42,785 nt of DNA from an uncultured Bifidobacteriaceae bacterium (GTDB lineage Bacteria; Actinomycetota; Actinomycetes; Actinomycetales; Bifidobacteriaceae): contig CAMXYK010000010.1 of the NCBI GenBank assembly GCA_947253155.1, positions 1-42,785 of the forward strand, written 5' to 3'. The notes below the pieces were generated by a model, which saw nothing but the letters and a program-made list of their open reading frames with translations, was not told where the DNA came from and ran no database searches. The translations under genes and the position numbers were made by a program. Shown piece after piece: positions 41,901 through 42,785 of this stretch; within the stretch, counting starts at the first letter, position 1, and the number at the start of each line of letters is the position of its first letter.

Positions 41901-42551
41901 GTTTCCAAGCACGATACGTCTACGAATGCCAACGATCCGAACGAATCCGAACTGCACAATACTCTTGCGCACGCAATCGGACGCACAGACGGAAATCCGC
42001 TGTTCGTAATCAGCCAAAAGACGCTAACCGGCCACGCAAAGGGCGGCGCGTGCATCTTCCAAATCAACGGTTTGACGCAACTGTTTAGAACTGGCGTAAT
42101 TCCGGCGAATGCGTCGCTTGATTGCGTGGATCCTAAGCTTGCGCGCGACGATCATATGGTTTGGTTGCGTGAGCCGATGCGTGTGGGAAGTGCTGCTGGT
42201 GCTGGAACTGTTAAGGCGGCGCTCGCAACTTCGCTCGGCTTCGGTCACGTGAGTGGATTCGTAGCGTTGGTGCATCCGGGTGCTTTCGAGGCGGCTGTGG
42301 CTGCTAGCGCAGGTGCTGAGGTGCTGGAGGGGTGGCGCAAACGTGCGAATGTGCGCTTGGCGGCCGGCCAGAGAAGGCTTGAGGAAGGCATGATGGGCCA
42401 CGCGCCGCTGTTTGAGCCGGTGGAAAATCGCCGCCTACTTAAGGACGGCACGCGCCTTCCGGACGGCACTCGCTACGACGGCCATGAGGCGGAAAAGGCG
42501 ATGCTGCTTAATCCTGATGCGCGCCTTAATGCGAATGGCTACTACTGCTGA
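32979..42551 (+). CDS. fas: Type I fatty acid synthase
   Basis: A single chain of 3,190 residues with the domain order of mycobacterial/corynebacterial-type bacterial FAS I. An acyltransferase has nucleophile S121 (GHSQG). An enoyl reductase lies from about 390 to 850 (LLAGMTPTTVEPEI). A dehydratase with a hot-dog motif lies near 1,270-1,310 (FNPIHTSS and LVHGMW). A malonyl/palmitoyl transferase has S1491 (GHSLGEYNAL). An acyl carrier domain has a probable phosphopantetheine serine at S1875 (NGVSSRRNQLL). A ketoreductase starts near 2,200 (VVTGVAPNSIAARVV). A ketosynthase has C2826 (SACATAAVS), H2978 (KHDTST) and H3019 (GHAKGG). No phosphopantetheinyl transferase domain is fused, so a separate AcpS is needed; none is in the window. 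GAAGGAA precedes the ATG. It follows accD by 124 bases. Confidence 0.97.
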   Translation: MTTYFFDQLANAPHALTFAGQSTPWVDSLKELGKDEELNAELHEYEAGAKALLAPIYAELLANAGGDMNVFDALENKHINAANALLSVPGITLAQLGAVRDLTNLGYNFEVNKPCAVLGHSQGVIAAEIVKARLKAKSWQKARPQIEELLAIAYLIGAAGDRESRMLEITGDGEITPMLSLKGVTKKQAEALISRVERTRGEISIAVKNANNHMVFAGYPEDMEAVLNEAQKEAKRSKKLREMKVRGGAVFAPVAEYLDVTVPFHSPMLQPAVEQVEAWANEAGLNAAVARELAEAVLVTPVDWAAQIGEVLDQNDARSLWILDMGPSEVLGKLTGVLVQGTGAGVVEAATMRSRAELSTADSDSEPQRTGCWADFAPRVINTPSGRKVLTKFSKLTGKAPVLLAGMTPTTVEPEIVAAAANAGYWAELAGGGQVTAEVFDRHMKSLEKQLREGATIEFNAMFMDRYLWNLQFGSKRIVAKKRQSGAPIDGVVISAGIPELDEAKELVASLQKDGFPYVTFKPGTVDQIRQVVRIAKAVAPATIIVQVEGGAAGGHHSWESLDDLLITTYAQVRECDNLVLVAGGGIGTPSRAADYISGDWAREYGLPNMPVDAVMIGTAAMTAKEAHTSPEVKRMLVETPGIVMPKASSVEGFDDDPFAPMGERWVPSGKVVGGVTSGLSHLHADIYELENSSARCGRLLVHMMKHPEELETRRDEVIAALNSTAKPYFGDVESMTYAQFAQRFLDLAYPWVDPTYADRYLHLLQRIEARLVSQDSGEFTSILPTRTEVSEKPQAALDALLQALPQAREMNVVPMDAAWFPTLVREYPKPMPFVPVIDNDLLRWWGQDQLWQSEDSRYSADAVRVIPGPISVAGITTMDEPIADILGRFEAAMLNRAESAASAENKAGSAENRANQPAFSQIAAAANVEAYVRACPNISWVGHVTANPAYGSAIGDENYVITVTSTNNDVISLDLDIKLDTFWDNQENQENQNAAKNATKNDANSAKRKHAVRDIVIPLTVDASRAGSIPVVDRERLPKHVYEMLAATAGIGNTAITGDVLDAMPKVERLKEDGSLAKLPEDLLEEGYRDFPFGLVHSSYTFSRNLGIDHESATAGRLPDGLLASRIVPDALVGPAWPTIYSALGSVMVDGYPIIEGLLNAVHLDHLVELDVDAEDFRKYVDKRINLLGWAEPYAESASGRVVTIHVVHTAADGTRLAHETERFAIRGRSFSNALPEPAAEYGDAEGLHGYEIEDTPRRALRRVVVRAPHDMTAFARTSGDFNPIHTSSRGAAISGLSAPLVHGMWLSATAQHVAQALDEKGARYELIGWSYNMYGMVQLDDEVEITVERVGKVRRGGLALEVTCRVDGQIVSKASALTRAPRAAFVYPGQGIQKQGMSLDERAKSPAVRDTWERADKLTREKLGFSILAVVRDNPKELTAHGVTYRHPEGLLNLTQFTQVALATVAFAQTARLREAGCDIWPAYFAGHSLGEYNALSSFAQIIPLETVLELVFHRGSTMHHLIERDEKGRSNYRMGALRPNQFGVGDEGVNAYVEGISKATGEFLQIVNYNLAGQQYAIAGTIKGLKALQADASKRAKEYGGKPPFMLVPGIDVPFHSRILRKGVPEFRDKLDSLLPKYIDYSVLVDRYIPNLVACPFELTREFAQKILDVVPSERIEAALEDETTWKSYADDEQKLGRLLLTELLSWQFASPVRWIETQALMFADRTRGGLGVEEYVEVGLGNAPTLANLGAKTLALPEFSGEKVTVYNVGRDEGRVYMTDTDSLVPEVFDEEDSATEAAPAATAAPAAPSASAPASTAAPATANAAASGPVADLPFKASDAISMLIAYSAKIRLDQIGDTDTTDTLTNGVSSRRNQLLMDISSELGVASVDGAAEAPMSALRKLVDSVAPRYKAFGAVLSDIVRERLRALFGAAGVKPAQIDKRISEVWQLGEGWRAHVLAALVLQTREGASVRGENLAQLSTDSAKNTAAADALIDAAIQQVAQAHGVSVSQPGAAGAAGGAVVDSAALDAFAQQVVGADGVLAATAKFVLSKLGIEAPQAETEADENAAVVAAVEAELGADWPKQVEPRFDERKAILFDDRWASAREDVARLYYEHAVKNADVQPTEVSEIASRFGSFLGAGEAVASEAEWFESAAKSRGLENLATIFNGISCDARTKLSQSNASEDAAYATRFAGEVAVVTGVAPNSIAARVVTGLLAGGATVIATSHSFKPSVKSWAKKAYRENASMGAKLWLVPANLSSYRDVDALVKWVGTVSKKVSGATTTILKPAYEPSMFFPFAAPPVHGTLADSGSLFESQSRLMLWGVERAIAGFAQIGADTDVQHRMHVVLPGSPNRGMFGGDGAYGEVKSAFDAIVNRAHAESVWSDRVTFAHPKIGWVRGTGLMGGNDPLVAVVERHGLTTYSTQEMADRLLDLCTREAREQAAIAPLDVDFTGGLGKEPLDLNALRAEALEDQKRAESAAEAVESVESAAESAAKSTAKSTNKALPTPYVPTQPQVNLSDWKNVTARPEDEIVIVSVGELGPWGSGRTRFEAELGIKEDGSVKLSAGAVLELAWNMGLLTWQDSPKPGWYDADGTLVPEEDIAEKYGDEVVARSGIRPFETGMGGDYKEGANEEEAEIFLDHDVSFSVPTETIAREYVALDEAHTAIARDAESGEWTVTRKAGSMIRVPRRAAMTRTVGGQFPKGFDPLKWGIPASMVGSVDTIALWNIVTTVDAYISAGFTPSEILQAVHPSLVASTQGTGFGGMSSMRKLYLDRFLNHEIPTDVLQEALPNVVAAHVMQTYIGGYGNMVQPVSACATAAVSLEEGVDKIALGKADFVVTGAIDDIGVESVVGFGNMNATANSEEMYAKGISPRFFSRANDRRRGGFLEAQGGGTILVTRGDIALKLGLPVAGVVGFIHSYADGIHTSIPAPGLGALAAGMGGAKSKLVRDLAALGVTPDDITVVSKHDTSTNANDPNESELHNTLAHAIGRTDGNPLFVISQKTLTGHAKGGACIFQINGLTQLFRTGVIPANASLDCVDPKLARDDHMVWLREPMRVGSAAGAGTVKAALATSLGFGHVSGFVALVHPGAFEAAVAASAGAEVLEGWRKRANVRLAAGQRRLEEGMMGHAPLFEPVENRRLLKDGTRLPDGTRYDGHEAEKAMLLNPDARLNANGYYC

Positions 42552-42587
42552 GCGACTGCTACTGCTGAGCAGCTGTTACTGCTGAGC
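42543..42587 (+). repeat. 17-bp tandem repeat across the fas stop codon
   Basis: TACTGCTGAGC occurs at 42543, 42560 and 42577, exactly 17 bp apart, within the unit CTACTGCTGAGCAGCTG. The fas stop (TGA, 42549-42551) is in the first copy. Short tandem expansion at the 3' end is likely. Confidence 0.7.
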
Positions 42588-42611
42588 AGCTGCTTGAGCT
42601 GGTTTTGACTA

Positions 42612-42641
42612 CAAACGCCGGGGAATTTTCTCCGGCGTTTG
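42612..42641 (+). terminator. Terminator-like hairpin after fas
   Basis: CAAACGCCGG (42612-42621) pairs with CCGGCGTTTG (42632-42641) in a perfect 10-bp stem around GGAATTTTCT, followed by TTGTTG and not a long T-run. It resembles the CTCCAAACGCG hairpins at 12930-13046. Confidence 0.65.
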
Positions 42642-42650
42642 TTGTTGCGT

Positions 42651-42676
42651 GACGACCTGCTTGAGCGCAGCATTGA
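42651..42676 (+). repeat. Truncated head of the interspersed hairpin repeat
   Basis: GACGACCTGCTTGAGCGC at 42651-42668 is identical to the start of copies A and B; the match fades after CAGCATTGAG. It lies in intergenic DNA just after the fas terminator. Confidence 0.6.
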
Positions 42677-42690
42677 GCTGATATGTACCC

Positions 42691-42785
42691 CTTTTTGTGT
42701 ACTTGGGTTGGGTGTAAGTCCACAATTGCGCGCACCTTGCCTCGGTTTTGTGTACTTGGGTTGGGTGTAAGTCCACAATTGCGCG
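42691..42785 (+). repeat. Two copies of the TTGTG-stem repeat at the window end
   Basis: TTGTGTACTT (42695-42704) with AAGTCCACAA (42716-42725), and TTGTGTACTT (42748-42757) with AAGTCCACAA (42769-42778), each around an 11-nt loop of GGGTTGGGTGT, at a 53-bp period. The unit also occurs at 9957-9987. The array may continue beyond the window. Confidence 0.7.

Overview
The window looks like a chromosomal segment of a Bifidobacteriaceae actinobacterium, most likely Gardnerella. The grounds are a single-chain type I fatty acid synthase of about 3,190 residues beside accBC, accD, bioY and birA, a Maf-NUDIX fusion, an Obg GTPase with the actinobacterial C-terminal domain, a NusG with an acidic Asp/Ala N-terminus, and a modest GC content. 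Species assignment is inference; no database search was possible.

Layout. 1-2320: a secreted leucine-rich-repeat protein and a small transposon-like repeat, bracketed by two copies of a 55-bp direct repeat. 2354-4913: Maf-NUDIX nucleotide pyrophosphatase and a convergent AEC-family transporter flanked by inverted pairs of a 43-bp repeat. 5003-12920: RNase E/G with a very large low-complexity N-terminus, then rplU-rpmA-obgE and proB. 13099-15758: a class I aminotransferase, tRNA-Trp(CCA), secE and nusG. 15876-21762: an AT-rich accessory island inserted exactly where most bacteria run nusG straight into rplK. It carries a degraded wall-anchored surface protein, two AAA ATPases with C-terminal PD-(D/E)XK-like (DUF4143-type) domains, a multi-pass membrane protein, and a ribbon-helix-helix antitoxin with only the tail of its toxin. 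21985-23126: rplK and rplA. 23425-42551: a fatty-acid synthesis and biotin block with a PucR-type regulator, a multi-pass membrane protein, birA, bioY, accBC, accD and fas.

How the genes work together. BioY imports biotin, BirA attaches it to the carrier domain of AccBC, AccBC-AccD makes malonyl-CoA, and Fas elongates it. The PucR-type protein is a candidate local regulator by analogy with FasR of Streptomyces. RNase E, L21, L27, Obg, SecE, NusG, L11 and L1 form the RNA and ribosome housekeeping set.

Most notable signals. (1) Each of the two island ATPases is preceded by an array of palindromes at an exact period: 33 bp x3 before the first, with one palindrome inside the spacer of a near-consensus promoter, and 40 bp x4 before the second, ending at its ribosome binding site. 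The two arrays differ in sequence. This is the best candidate for an undescribed system here. (2) An interspersed repeat of about 100 bp has a conserved 50-nt head and a double hairpin whose sequence changes between copies while the pairing is kept; its head supplies the last codons and stop of three unrelated genes. (3) There is a palindromic site at the accBC promoter and a 32-bp-period repeat before fas.
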